Origin: Kosakonia quasisacchari
Lineage (GTDB): Bacteria > Pseudomonadota > Gammaproteobacteria > Enterobacterales > Enterobacteriaceae
NCBI RefSeq assembly: GCF_004331415.1
Contig: NZ_SJOP01000030.1
Coordinates: forward strand, 1 to 37,473
DNA length: 37,473 nt
Direction of reading: 5' to 3'
Both the position numbers and the translations under genes were made by a program. This document shows positions 16,553 to 25,801 of this stretch, piece by piece (within the stretch, counting starts at the first letter, position 1; every line of letters starts with the position of its first letter). The notes under the pieces are model-generated. The model made no database searches. It worked only from the letters and a program-made list of their open reading frames with translations, and was not told the origin of the DNA.

Positions 16553-16819
16553 TAATGCAGCTTGATAGAGGCAGTCTGATTATCCTCAGCACAATGGGTT
16601 TTGATCTTTCAGGTAGCGGACAGGTGTTCGCTGCCCTCCCCCACCTTTTGCCGGATATGACCGGACTGATCGACATACGCGTTGATACGGTTTGTCTGCG
16701 CGCCGGTTCCCGCCGCCCTGAGCCTACGTCCGATCCTGCTTTTCTCTTGTTGGCTCCACAATTCATGACGCCATTCCACGTCGGGGTGACTCCTGCCCGG
16801 CGGAGTGATCGCTATTCTT

Positions 16820-17308
16820 TCAGCCCGGAAATGTCAGCAACAACTGCCTTAATAGCGATTCAAGCTGCGCCCGTTGATCTTTGGACAGGTTGGTCAGTAT
16901 CGCGTTTTGCGTTGCCGTATGGACGATCAGCGCTTGTTCGATACGCTCTTGCCCGTGAGATGTCAGGCTGACCAGTGTGCTGCGTTTGTCATCTGGATCA
17001 TTAATTCGCTCAATGAGCCCTTGCTCTTCCAGATGATTAAGGCGATTTGTCATCGCTCCGGAAGTGACCAGCAGCGATCGATACAGTTGCGTTGGAGAAA
17101 GACAATAAGGTGCACCGGCGCGGCGCAACGTAGCAAGGACATCAAATTCTCCATCGCGAAAGCCGAACGGCGCCAGAGCCTGGGTGCGCATCTTTCCCAG
17201 ATGCTTCATCACCCTCAACATTCGGCCAAAAATTTTCATTGAAGAGACATCCAGCTCAGGCATTGCGCTGTCCCACTGGCTGACAACGAAGTCGATATGG
17301 TCTTGCAT
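16820..17308 (-). CDS. MarR-family transcriptional regulator
   Basis: The product has 162 residues. The winged HTH spans about 65-125: LSPTQLYRSLLVTSGAMTNRL (helices 3-4), NHLEEQGLIER, then the wing DPDDKRSTLVSLT with the conserved D-x-R. Dimerisation helices flank it. MarR proteins usually repress efflux or detoxification genes until a small phenolic or oxidant is bound. It is divergent from the MFS gene at 17443, and a 28-bp palindrome lies between them. It also converges on the MDR gene. Confidence 0.93.
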   Translation of the reverse strand: MQDHIDFVVSQWDSAMPELDVSSMKIFGRMLRVMKHLGKMRTQALAPFGFRDGEFDVLATLRRAGAPYCLSPTQLYRSLLVTSGAMTNRLNHLEEQGLIERINDPDDKRSTLVSLTSHGQERIEQALIVHTATQNAILTNLSKDQRAQLESLLRQLLLTFPG

Positions 17309-17366
17309 TTTCGTACCTTACATAGGGGTATTTATCGAGTTGTGCGGTCCATCTTACACAAGGAAC

Positions 17367-17394
17367 GCATTTATCTTAATGTTAAGATAAATGC
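17367..17394. promoter_or_regulatory. 28-bp palindromic operator, probably for the adjacent MarR protein
   Basis: GCATTTATCTTAA and TTAAGATAAATGC are exact complements separated by TG. The site lies 58 bp before the MarR start and 48 bp before the MFS start, so one dimer could control both genes. Its length and symmetry fit the MarR family. Confidence 0.7.
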
Positions 17395-17442
17395 TTGCGG
17401 CATTTTCTGCTGAAGCAATCACATGCCTAAAAGGATCCTGTC

Positions 17443-18597
17443 TTGAAACGTATTACCTCTTCGCCCTTTATGTTCGCATTTATCGCTTTTTTGATCGGGT
17501 TGAATCTTCGCCCCATTCTGGCTTCTATCGGACCGTTATTTCCGGTTTTACAGCGTGAAGCGGGATTATCAGCCACAGAATTCAGTCTGCTAACCACCCT
17601 GCCAGTGGCGATGATGGGGCTGGTTGCGCTGAGTGGGCCATGGCTTTTAGCCAGAACCGGTGCTGTCCGGGGAATTACAATAGGGCTTTCGATCCTACTT
17701 TTCGCCTGTTTATTCCGGGGTTTTAGCACCTCACTCACGGGGCTTATGAGCACCGCTTTAGCGGGTGGAGCAAGTATTGGCATGATCCAGGCGTTAATGC
17801 CAGCCCTGATAAAAAAGGAATACACGCAATCGGCCAGCACGTTTATGTCTCTGTTCAGCACCGGTATTATGGCTGGCGCGGCGATGGCTGCCGCTACTGC
17901 CGAGCCGCTGTTTACCCGGCTTGACCTAAAGCCTACGCTGGCCATAGCCGGTTTGTTAACCCTTCTTGCCCTGATATTTTGGCTGTCATGGGCCAGGCAC
18001 CGCCCGGCAGAAAAAACGGTCTTCGCAGAAGTGACATTATCGTCATCCCGGACAGGGTTGTTACTGCTGTTTTTTGGCATCGGGACCGGCGCCTATACGC
18101 TGGTACTGGCGTGGCTACCCCCTCTCTATATTCAGGCGGGCTGGAGCGCACGCAGCAGCGGATATATGCTGGCCTGGCTTACGTTAACTGAAGTTGTGGC
18201 GGGCTTTGCCGTTTCAGCCCTGATCTCTCGATTTCCTGACCGCCGTGTTCCGCTGGTCACCGTGCTGCTGGTGTTACTGGCAGGGTTGATGTGTCTGATC
18301 TTTGCTCCAGGAACCACGCCAGTTGCGTCGACGTTGCTACTTGGCACTGGTATCGGCGCACTGTTCCCGCTATCGCTCATCGTGACATTTGATCATGCGC
18401 GAACACCGGCTGAGGCAGGGAAACTTCTGTCACGGGTGCAGGGTGGCGGATACCTGATTGCGGCGCTGATGCCATTAATCGCCGGTATTGTGCGTGACAG
18501 CGGTGCGTCACTGACTACCGCGTGGCTCATCATGAGCGCGGGTGTCATCCTGCTGATTGCGATAGCAATACGTTTTAAACCCATAGCGGCCAGGTAA
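17443..18597 (+). CDS. MFS transporter, CynX/NimT-like family
   Basis: This is a twelve-helix inner-membrane transporter of 384 residues. The first helix and loop LIGLNLRPILASIGPLFPVLQ match the CynX/NimT (cyanate, 2-nitroimidazole) branch. The start is TTG at 17443, with AAGGA at 17431-17435; the ATG at 17423 opens only a 7-codon frame. E. coli NimT is itself paired with a regulator and exports nitroimidazoles. Here the partner is a divergent MarR gene. The real substrate is unknown. Confidence 0.86.
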   Translation: MKRITSSPFMFAFIAFLIGLNLRPILASIGPLFPVLQREAGLSATEFSLLTTLPVAMMGLVALSGPWLLARTGAVRGITIGLSILLFACLFRGFSTSLTGLMSTALAGGASIGMIQALMPALIKKEYTQSASTFMSLFSTGIMAGAAMAAATAEPLFTRLDLKPTLAIAGLLTLLALIFWLSWARHRPAEKTVFAEVTLSSSRTGLLLLFFGIGTGAYTLVLAWLPPLYIQAGWSARSSGYMLAWLTLTEVVAGFAVSALISRFPDRRVPLVTVLLVLLAGLMCLIFAPGTTPVASTLLLGTGIGALFPLSLIVTFDHARTPAEAGKLLSRVQGGGYLIAALMPLIAGIVRDSGASLTTAWLIMSAGVILLIAIAIRFKPIAAR

Positions 18598-18611
18598 AAA
18601 TATCGACCAGC

Positions 18612-18640
18612 CACTAAAGCCTGCTCATCAGGCTTTAGTG
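18612..18640. terminator. strong hairpin after the MFS gene
   Basis: CACTAAAGCCTG and CAGGCTTTAGTG pair perfectly over 12 bp around a CTCAT loop, 15 bp after the MFS stop. There is no clean T-run after it, so it may act as a 3'-end stabiliser rather than a simple intrinsic terminator. It lies between convergent genes. Confidence 0.55.
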
Positions 18641-18762
18641 CACATTGGTTTAGCGAAAGTGTCATCATCGTTAAAAGCTGAACGGGGCATGAGAGCATCA
18701 CCAGAGCTGGCATGCTTCCATTACCTGACGGTGCGGCTTGTGCTTTCAACAATACGGGAAAG

Positions 18763-19698
18763 TTAAATTTTATGCTGTCTGGCAAGCCACTGACGCGCTG
18801 TGGTGGTTTCCGTTCCCTGACGATAATTGAACGTATCTTCCTTTCTCCACGCCACCCCGTCAGGCCGGGCGAAAGCGAGCCGGTAAGCTGCACCAACATC
18901 ATTCGGATTATGTTCTACATCTTCCATCAACTTCTTCCTGTCCAGTAAAGTTCTTTTTACCGACGTTCCCCAGTGCGCCTGCATTAAATCGGCAATCTCA
19001 CCGTAAGTCAGCGTATCCCCTGCGATATAGACAATCTCGTTACGAAAAGCGGGCTGATGAAAGAAGATATCTGCTGTCAGTCGGCCGATATCTTCAGGCG
19101 TCGTCAGTGTCACCGCATATCTCCAGTCTCCCGGAGCACAGACAGCTTTATTTTGTGCGTCAACCACACCAAAGCCTGGTTCAAACAGGTAGCTGGTAAA
19201 AATCCCCGTGGAAACAATCACCCACTCCGTTGTGCTCTGCGCGCGCAGAAGGTGGCGAACCTCAAGTTGTTCATCCCAAACCGGTTGTCCGCTGCCGTTA
19301 CCGACAACGTCATAATCCACACCGAACTGCCATGGGAAGTAGCGAGGTACTCCCGCCTTTAATACCGCCTGCGTAATCTTAATTTGCGTTCCCGGCCCGC
19401 CGACAAAACCACTGCAATTGATAACGGCACTGAAGGTGCTAAACAACGCACTCAGTTCATCAACACTGTTTTGCTGGAGATCGCCTTCAACCACAGCAAT
19501 ACCCAGCTTTATTAGCTCATCCAACCGTGTCCTGAGCTGGCCAGATGTCGCATGCGCAGCGTTGCTTCTGAGCAGTACGCTGATTTTCATCGATGAATGT
19601 TCCTGAACTTTACGGCTCATTGCCCGCAATACTGGCAATCCCAGCTCTCCTGCGCCGAGAATGAGAACAGTATTTTCAGGTTTGTTTTCAAATTTCAT
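18763..19698 (-). CDS. NmrA-like reductase (aromatic alcohol reductase / isoflavone-reductase-like)
   Basis: The product has 311 residues from ATG 19698, preceded by AGGAGG, a near-ideal ribosome site; a longer frame to 19764 is rejected for this reason. The Rossmann motif GAGELGLPVLRAM lies at about 13-25. SVLLRSN, GDLQ and a PWQFGVDY segment resemble the PCBER/phenylcoumaran-benzylic-ether-reductase branch of the NmrA family. The substrate is likely an aromatic or quinone-like molecule, as inference. It is divergent from the HxlR gene at 19784. Confidence 0.85.
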   Translation of the reverse strand: MKFENKPENTVLILGAGELGLPVLRAMSRKVQEHSSMKISVLLRSNAAHATSGQLRTRLDELIKLGIAVVEGDLQQNSVDELSALFSTFSAVINCSGFVGGPGTQIKITQAVLKAGVPRYFPWQFGVDYDVVGNGSGQPVWDEQLEVRHLLRAQSTTEWVIVSTGIFTSYLFEPGFGVVDAQNKAVCAPGDWRYAVTLTTPEDIGRLTADIFFHQPAFRNEIVYIAGDTLTYGEIADLMQAHWGTSVKRTLLDRKKLMEDVEHNPNDVGAAYRLAFARPDGVAWRKEDTFNYRQGTETTTARQWLARQHKI

Positions 19699-19743
19699 GA
19701 TTGCCTCCTGTCGTATTACTGCGCCATCCTGACAGCTGGCAGA

Positions 19744-19760
19744 ACCTGGTTCAATCAGGT
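19744..19760. promoter_or_regulatory. candidate HxlR operator ACCTG-N7-CAGGT
   Basis: A perfect 5-bp inverted repeat with 7-bp spacing lies in the 85-bp gap between the divergent NmrA-like and HxlR genes. It is short, so moderate support only. Confidence 0.35.
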
Positions 19761-19783
19761 ACACGAATGATACCGGAGGGAAT

Positions 19784-20221
19784 ATGGATTATGAGCGGGA
19801 AGCGCTGCTGCAATTTTCGAAAGAATTTTGTGCGGAATTAAGCAACGATAATGAGGGACTGAAACGTGAGATCCTCGCGCACGCAGGAAATCGCTGGTCG
19901 CTGGGTGTGTTGCATTTACTGGGCACCAGCGGAGAGCTTCGCCACGGGGAGTTACGCCGCGACCTTACCGGTGTCACGCAAAGAATGTTGACGCGAACGC
20001 TACGTCATCTTGAGCGTGACGGGCTCATCTCTCGCCGTGATTTTCAGGAGAAACCACCGCGGGTCGTTTATGCCATTACCGATGCGGGAAAAGAGATGCT
20101 GGTGAGAATGATGCCGTTATGGTCGTGGATTATTTCATCTGCAGAGTATTTCAGGGGCGCCAGGTCCGCGTACGACATAGAGCAGGAATTATCTCCCACA
20201 ACCAAATGGCTGGAAGATTAA
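19784..20221 (+). CDS. HxlR-family transcriptional regulator
   Basis: The product has 145 residues with the HxlR winged HTH: GNRWSLGVLHLL, then LRHGELRRDLTGVTQRMLTRTLRHLERDGLISR and a PPRVVYAITDAGKEM wing. A single Cys at position 16 lies just before the domain. HxlR relatives such as YodB/HypR sense quinones, aldehydes or oxidants through an N-terminal Cys, so an electrophile sensor is plausible. GGAGG precedes the ATG. It is divergent from the NmrA-like reductase, its probable target. Confidence 0.91.
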   Translation: MDYEREALLQFSKEFCAELSNDNEGLKREILAHAGNRWSLGVLHLLGTSGELRHGELRRDLTGVTQRMLTRTLRHLERDGLISRRDFQEKPPRVVYAITDAGKEMLVRMMPLWSWIISSAEYFRGARSAYDIEQELSPTTKWLED

Positions 20222-20478
20222 AAAGCAAATAATAAATTTCCGCGCCTTTTACTCGTCACGTCTCACGCTTCAATCAGGGTTCAGCCACCAATGTTTCCGC
20301 CAGGCCGTGCACAGGCTGAACCGCTGCCATCAGGTTGAGGTTATCTGTTGTCAGAAATAAACAGGCTTTTCGCCAGCCATCGATAACGCAGAGAGCGATT
20401 CATCTTCATGCTAGCCGGATGAAAGGCACCGTGGGCCATAAGTTCCAGCCCACGAGTCCTATTTGCTCCCCGTCACCG

Positions 20479-21397
<919 letters not shown>

Positions 21398-21411
<14 letters not shown>

Positions 21412-22798
21412 AGTCAGCCTCCTTCAATTTCGTTTTCTGGGTGAGAAAATAGGCACCGTAGCAAAGGGCGACAAACGGCAGACCACAATAGAGCGCAATG
21501 CGCTGATCCGCATCGAACGCCAGCCCGATGCAGGCCAGCAGACACAGCACGAATCCAAGCACCGGAACCAGTGGATACCAGGGTGCCCGGTATTTCAATG
21601 CCGCAGAGAGTTTGCCCGACTGTAAGTGGCGGCGACGAAAAACAAAGTGGGACGCGCAGATGCTGAGCCAGACAGCGACAACGGCAAAGCCAGAAATGGC
21701 GCTGAGCGCAACGAAGACAGTATCAGGGGCAATCACGCTGGATAACAGCGCCAGCAGACCGCCGAGCATAGAGACAGAAAGCGCTATCAACGGCACACCA
21801 TTTTTGTTGACGCGGGCAAAACAGCCCGGCAACGTTTTTTCGTTTGCCAGCGACCATAGCATGCGGCCCGATGCATAGAGCCCGGAATTCGCCGCTGAAA
21901 GGATCGCCGTCAGGATGACGAAGTTAAAAATATCCGCCGCATACGGAATGCCGATTTTTTCAAAGACCAGCACAAACGGGCTCTTCTCAACCCCTGCCAC
22001 ATTTGCCGGAACCAGCGCGGCAAGGACAAAAACGGTGCCAATAAAAAACAGGATCAAGCGGGCAATCGTCGCGCGGATCGCCACCGGGATCGCCTGGTGC
22101 GGATTTTCCGTTTCACCCGCCGCGATACCGATAAGCTCGGTCCCGGAAAAAGCAAAATTGACCGCCACCATGGTCATCAGAATGGGCAAACCGCCGTGTG
22201 GGAACCAGTCTTCGCTGGTGAGGTTAGAAAGCCCTGGCGACGGTGAACCATCCTTCATGGAGATAAAGCCGAAAATCACCCCGCAGCCCAAGAGGATAAA
22301 GACGAGAATGGTCGCAACTTTTACCAGCGAGAACCAGAACTCCCCTTCGGCAAAAAAGCGCGTTGAAATCGCGTTAAGACAAAAAATCACCACACAAAAC
22401 AGGGCGCTCCATATCCAGACGGGAATATGCGGGAACCAGTACTGCATACAAAACCCAGCGGCGGTAAAGCTTGAGCCCAGAGCGACTGTCCAGGTCAGCC
22501 AGTACAACCAGGCCACGGTGTACCCGGTCGCCGGACCAATATAGCGCGCCGCATAGACATGAAAAGCGCCTGTTACGGGCATCGCCACGGAAAGCTCGCC
22601 AAGGCACTGCATCACCAGCCAGACGACCAGCGCCCCAATCAAATACGCCAGCAGTGTACCTGCCGCACCGGTGGTAGAGATGATGTATCCGGTATTAAAA
22701 AATAACCCTGTGCCAATGACGCCGCCCAATGAAAGCATGATCAAATGGCGGGTTTTCATGGTGCGCTTAAGCTCGCCATTTTCTTGTTGTGTCTGCAT
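21398..22798 (-). CDS. mmuP: S-methylmethionine permease (APC family)
   Basis: This inner-membrane amino-acid permease has 466 residues and twelve TM helices. After a short polar N-terminus, KTRHLIMLSLGGVIGTGLFFNTG is the APC/AAT helix-1 signature. GALVVWLVMQCLGELSVAMPV and FAFSGTELIGIAAGE are further family landmarks. The identification is supported by the overlapping mmuM gene: MmuP brings in S-methylmethionine, which MmuM then uses. AGAAGGTGAT before the ATG holds the ribosome site. Three to four met-box-like octamers lie directly upstream, indicating repression by MetJ with S-adenosylmethionine. Confidence 0.94.
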
Positions 22799-22800
22799 AT

Positions 22801-22832
22801 CACCTTCTAAACGTATAGATGTCTAAATGTCC
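22801..22832 (-). promoter_or_regulatory. MetJ operator (tandem met boxes) upstream of mmuPM
   Basis: Read on the minus strand, the octamers are GGACATTT, AGACATCT, ATACGTTT and AGAAGGTG, contiguous and in register. Against the consensus AGACGTCT they match 5, 7, 6 and 4 of 8. MetJ binds cooperatively to such tandem octamers. The array begins 3 bp before the start codon, and its last octamer overlaps the ribosome site. Confidence 0.75.
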
Positions 22833-23159
22833 GTGTTTGGGTTCTTTATATCGTCATTATCAACAAAAGGCCAGCATTAGGCGGGTATCCGGGCTGAGAC
22901 ACGAAGAAGCAACGCGTGCGCAAATATCAGGCAAACTGTTTTTTTAACGCCACAGAGTGGAAACAAGATATGAATGTCGATAGTTCGGATGAGGCTGCCG
23001 TTGGACGGAAAATGTCTGTGGCTGTGGGAAGGGGGACATCTGAAGGGGATACACCAGTGGGATTTTGCAGCGCAACGACGTGAGCGATACAACCTTTCAC
23101 CTTCTGGTGTAACCCGGCGAGCCGGAAATCAATTTTTTTCAATCGTATGGAATATGAGT
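22833..23159. other. intergenic region mmuP / IclR, nothing clear
   Basis: No gene is supported in these 327 bases. The sequence carries short frames in several phases without ribosome sites. The mmuP promoter must lie at the left end (TATAAAG on the minus strand near 22850). Confidence 0.4.
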
Positions 23160-23912
23160 TCAGGTGAAATCCGATAATTTTTGCCCGGAAACAATCAACT
23201 CTTTGAGCAACATCTGACGGCGCTCCTCCGGCGTATCGCGGCTCACCATAAAGCAGATAGCAGCAACTGCCTGCCCGCTACGAGAACGAATCGGTGCTGC
23301 CATGCAGCAGGTAAAACTCTCTGAGAGGCCTTCAGTTAGGCAATATCCCTGCTGCCCGGCACGATGTATATCTTCGAGAAATGCCTGTTTGTCGAGGACT
23401 TGCCCGTTCGCCAGACGGTAATCCTCTTCGGGGATAAGATCGAGAATGGCACTGTCCGACCAGTTACTGAGTAGCAGACGACCCGTGGCAGTCCAGGTAA
23501 TCGGTACTCGCACCCCGATATCAGACGTGATTTTGAACGGGTGGGCATTACTTTCCGACAGCACAACGGTGTACTTATTCCCTTCCAACATACATAGCTG
23601 CACCGTCTCGCCATGACGGGCCACAATCTCAACCATTAACTGATGTGAGCGGCGGATAAGATCGTTATGCGCCATGTAGTCCGCACCGTAATAGTGCATT
23701 TCACGGCCGAAGAACACCGCACCGTCGGCGTCCAGTTCAACCAACCCAGCCTCACTTAGCAGGTTGACGAGCTCATATACGCTAGAACGCGGCGCACCAG
23801 TGGCGTCGATCAAATCGCGCATCGCCATGGGCTGACGAGCGATATGCAACTGGCGAAAAATGTCGATAACCCGGTCAACACCGCGTGCCCGCGATGGCTT
23901 CTCGTCCGGCAT
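23160..23912 (-). CDS. IclR-family transcriptional regulator
   Basis: The product has 250 residues from ATG 23912 (AGGAG nine bases upstream); the frame opens further to 23972 but that part lacks a ribosome site. The N-terminal winged HTH is GVDRVIDIFRQL, RQPMAMRDLIDATGAPRSSVYELVNLL, and the IclR effector domain follows (GVRVPITWTATGRLLLSN, then SFTCCMAAPIRSRSGQAVAAICFMV). It is divergent from the ridA/ABC/deaminase operon, 403 bp away. It is the natural candidate to control that operon in response to the imported amino acid or its keto acid. Confidence 0.92.
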   Translation of the reverse strand: MPDEKPSRARGVDRVIDIFRQLHIARQPMAMRDLIDATGAPRSSVYELVNLLSEAGLVELDADGAVFFGREMHYYGADYMAHNDLIRRSHQLMVEIVARHGETVQLCMLEGNKYTVVLSESNAHPFKITSDIGVRVPITWTATGRLLLSNWSDSAILDLIPEEDYRLANGQVLDKQAFLEDIHRAGQQGYCLTEGLSESFTCCMAAPIRSRSGQAVAAICFMVSRDTPEERRQMLLKELIVSGQKLSDFT

Positions 23913-24165
23913 AAGCAAATTCTCCTGATGCAGTCGGGCGGTCGCGCCAGACAGTAAAAAAGAAAGCATCATACACCCAGCGTCGTCGTTAACCCATCCC
24001 CGTTAATTAAAATTTCAATGCCGAAATTTATATTTCCTTGTTCTATTTTGGGGCCTCATTTTAGCGCATTGCGTGCAGGTTATTTTTTTAAATAACGACA
24101 GCGGTAACATTTCCAGTTAGAAATTTCTTTCATTACTTTTTTATTTTGCGATCGCGACGACATCA

Positions 24166-24184
24166 CGAGAAATTAAATTCCTCG
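24166..24184. promoter_or_regulatory. near-perfect palindrome CGAG-N11-CTCG
   Basis: CGAGAAATTAAATTCCTCG matches its own complement at 16 of 19 positions. It lies 132 bp before ridA, a candidate operator for the IclR protein or another regulator. Confidence 0.45.
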
Positions 24185-24246
24185 CGATATATTGCAAAAG
24201 CAAAAAAGCTGTGCAAATCTTGATCTATCCGATATTGCAGATTCAA

Positions 24247-24262
24247 GTCTGATATATCAGAC
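24247..24262. promoter_or_regulatory. perfect 16-bp palindrome upstream of ridA
   Basis: GTCTGATATATCAGAC is exactly self-complementary and lies 54 bp before the ridA start, near where the promoter should be. This kind of TGATATATCA core is typical of dimeric repressor sites (GntR/FCD or IclR). No GntR gene is nearby. Confidence 0.55.
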
Positions 24263-24315
24263 AATCATTACTCGGTACTCACGGGTATTCTCAGAACAAA
24301 AAGGAGCAGCGTCGC

Positions 24316-24708
24316 ATGACGATTAAGCGTTATGGCATTGAAGGCGGCACCGGTACGGGTGGGCAGAAACTGCCGTTCGCACGGGCAGTTGAGGCCGATG
24401 GCTGGCTGTATATCTCGGGCCAGACACCGATGCGCGAGGGCGAAGTAGTGGAAGGCGGTATCATCGAACAGACACAACTGGCGTTCAACAACTGTCTCGC
24501 CATCATGCGGGAAGCAGGCTATCGCGTGGAAGATGTCGTACACGTCACGGCGGTATTAACCGACGCGCGATATTTCAGTTCATTTAATAAAGTATTCAGT
24601 GAGATATTTAGTAATAATCCACCAGCGCGGATTTGTAGCGTGCAGGATTTAGTGGTCGACTGCAAAGTGGAAGTGGATATGAAATGTTTCCGCGCTGACC
24701 GTAAATAA
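24316..24708 (+). CDS. RidA-family enamine/imine deaminase
   Basis: This cytosolic trimeric enzyme hydrolyses reactive 2-aminoacrylate-type enamines/imines released by PLP dehydratases. The product has 130 residues, the normal length. The key Arg105 is present in PPARICS, together with YISGQT near 33-38, EQTQLAFNN near 51-59 and the acidic residue after DCKVEVD. It is the first gene of the operon that ends with a PLP-dependent amino-acid deaminase (27926), and that is the expected source of its substrate. The ribosome site is AAAGGAG. Confidence 0.92.
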   Translation: MTIKRYGIEGGTGTGGQKLPFARAVEADGWLYISGQTPMREGEVVEGGIIEQTQLAFNNCLAIMREAGYRVEDVVHVTAVLTDARYFSSFNKVFSEIFSNNPPARICSVQDLVVDCKVEVDMKCFRADRK

Positions 24709-24893
24709 TTAAAACCGTTAAAACAGGCTGCGCGTTTCTATTTCTTCTTCGCCAACACCAGTACCGCCTGTTATTAATTGCTGCTTTTGCTTTTTCACTA
24801 GAATATCCCGAAATAATCAGCGCTGCCGCTGCGCGGGCGATCGTCTGGCTTATCACGGGTGACACGGTATTACGCCGTCTCGTTAAACATTAA
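24705..24893 (+). other. stop-free stretch between ridA and the binding-protein gene, unassigned
   Basis: A frame stays open for 62 codons to TAA at 24891-24893. Its end reads like a helical, partly hydrophobic peptide (…ARAIVWLITGDTVLRRL…). There is no ATG or ribosome site, so it may be the remnant of a deleted gene or chance. Confidence 0.2.
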
Positions 24894-24908
24894 AAGAGAG
24901 CATAAAAA

Positions 24909-25748
24909 ATGAATGCAACAACATCGCTGAAATTTAGTGCCAAAGCACTGGCCGGCGCGCTGGTAATGTTGGCTGTTGCGGGCTGTACGCCGACCGAAGA
25001 GAAAAAAGAAGCGGGTGCCGCGCCGCAGTCTGCACTGCAAACCGTCCTGCAGCGCGGCACACTGCGCGTGGGTGACTGCCTGAGCTTTGCCCCGTTTGGT
25101 TTTTACGATAAAGAGGGCAATCCGGATGGGTATGACGTCGATCTGGCCAAAGCGCTGGCTAAACAGATGGGCGTCAAACTGGAGATGGTTAACACAACCA
25201 GCGCCAACCGCATTCCTAATCTACAAACCAACAAAGTCGACGTGGTGTTCTGTAACTTCACCCGCAATCTGGAACGCGCCAAAGAGATTGGTTTCACCAA
25301 CCCGTATGTCGTAGCGAGTGAAGCCATGCTGGTGCGCAAAAATAGCGGCATTCAGTCCGCGCATGACATGGCCGGAAAAACCATTGCCACGGTGAAAGGT
25401 TCTACCAACGGCGACGAAGTGCGCAACCTCGGCATCGACGTGAAAATTCAGGAGTACGACTCATCCCAGGCGGCAATTCTGGCGGTGAAACAGGGACAGG
25501 CTGATGCGATGATCGAAGATAACAACTTCCTCGCTTATCAGGCAAAACTCGATCCGTCGCTGACCGTGACTAACGAGGCGCTGGTGCCGCTGGAGTACAA
25601 CGCCTTCGGTGTGAAACAGGGCGACCAGGTGTGGACCAATTATCTGAACGAATTCCTTTTTGAAATCAACGCATCCGGCGAGAACGCACAGCTGTATGCA
25701 AAATGGTTCGGCAGTAAACCGCGCTACCCGCTGAATCCGCAATACTGA
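24909..25748 (+). CDS. amino-acid ABC transporter substrate-binding lipoprotein
   Basis: This SBP_bac_3-type protein of 279 residues captures a polar amino acid in the periplasm and hands it to the permeases encoded next. The signal peptide ends in a lipobox VAGC with Cys26, so it is probably membrane-anchored, less common for an enteric binding protein. The mature part starts LRVGDCLSFAPFGFYDKEGNPDGYDVDLAKALA, the family signature, and has KTIATVKGSTNGDEVRNL plus QADAMIEDNN. Ligand specificity cannot be read. The operon's D-amino-acid deaminase suggests a D-amino acid. Confidence 0.9.
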   Translation: MNATTSLKFSAKALAGALVMLAVAGCTPTEEKKEAGAAPQSALQTVLQRGTLRVGDCLSFAPFGFYDKEGNPDGYDVDLAKALAKQMGVKLEMVNTTSANRIPNLQTNKVDVVFCNFTRNLERAKEIGFTNPYVVASEAMLVRKNSGIQSAHDMAGKTIATVKGSTNGDEVRNLGIDVKIQEYDSSQAAILAVKQGQADAMIEDNNFLAYQAKLDPSLTVTNEALVPLEYNAFGVKQGDQVWTNYLNEFLFEINASGENAQLYAKWFGSKPRYPLNPQY

Positions 25749-25801
25749 TTGTTCGCCCACGGCGCAGCAGCCAATGCTGCGCCGCCTGAAGGAGTCACAC
25801 C

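Larger units (their letters stand above)
23913..24315. promoter_or_regulatory. AT-rich divergent control region of the D-amino-acid cluster
   Basis: The region is 403 bp, conspicuously AT-rich, and has no gene. It holds two separate palindromes (see 24166 and 24247). AAAGGAG before the ATG at 24316 is a strong ribosome site for ridA. Confidence 0.55.

Noticed and set aside
16555..16971. 138-codon frame after the MDR gene.
   Set aside because: The second half is antisense to the clear MarR gene and the first half has no recognisable domain. The ATG lies two bases after the MDR stop but has no ribosome site of its own.
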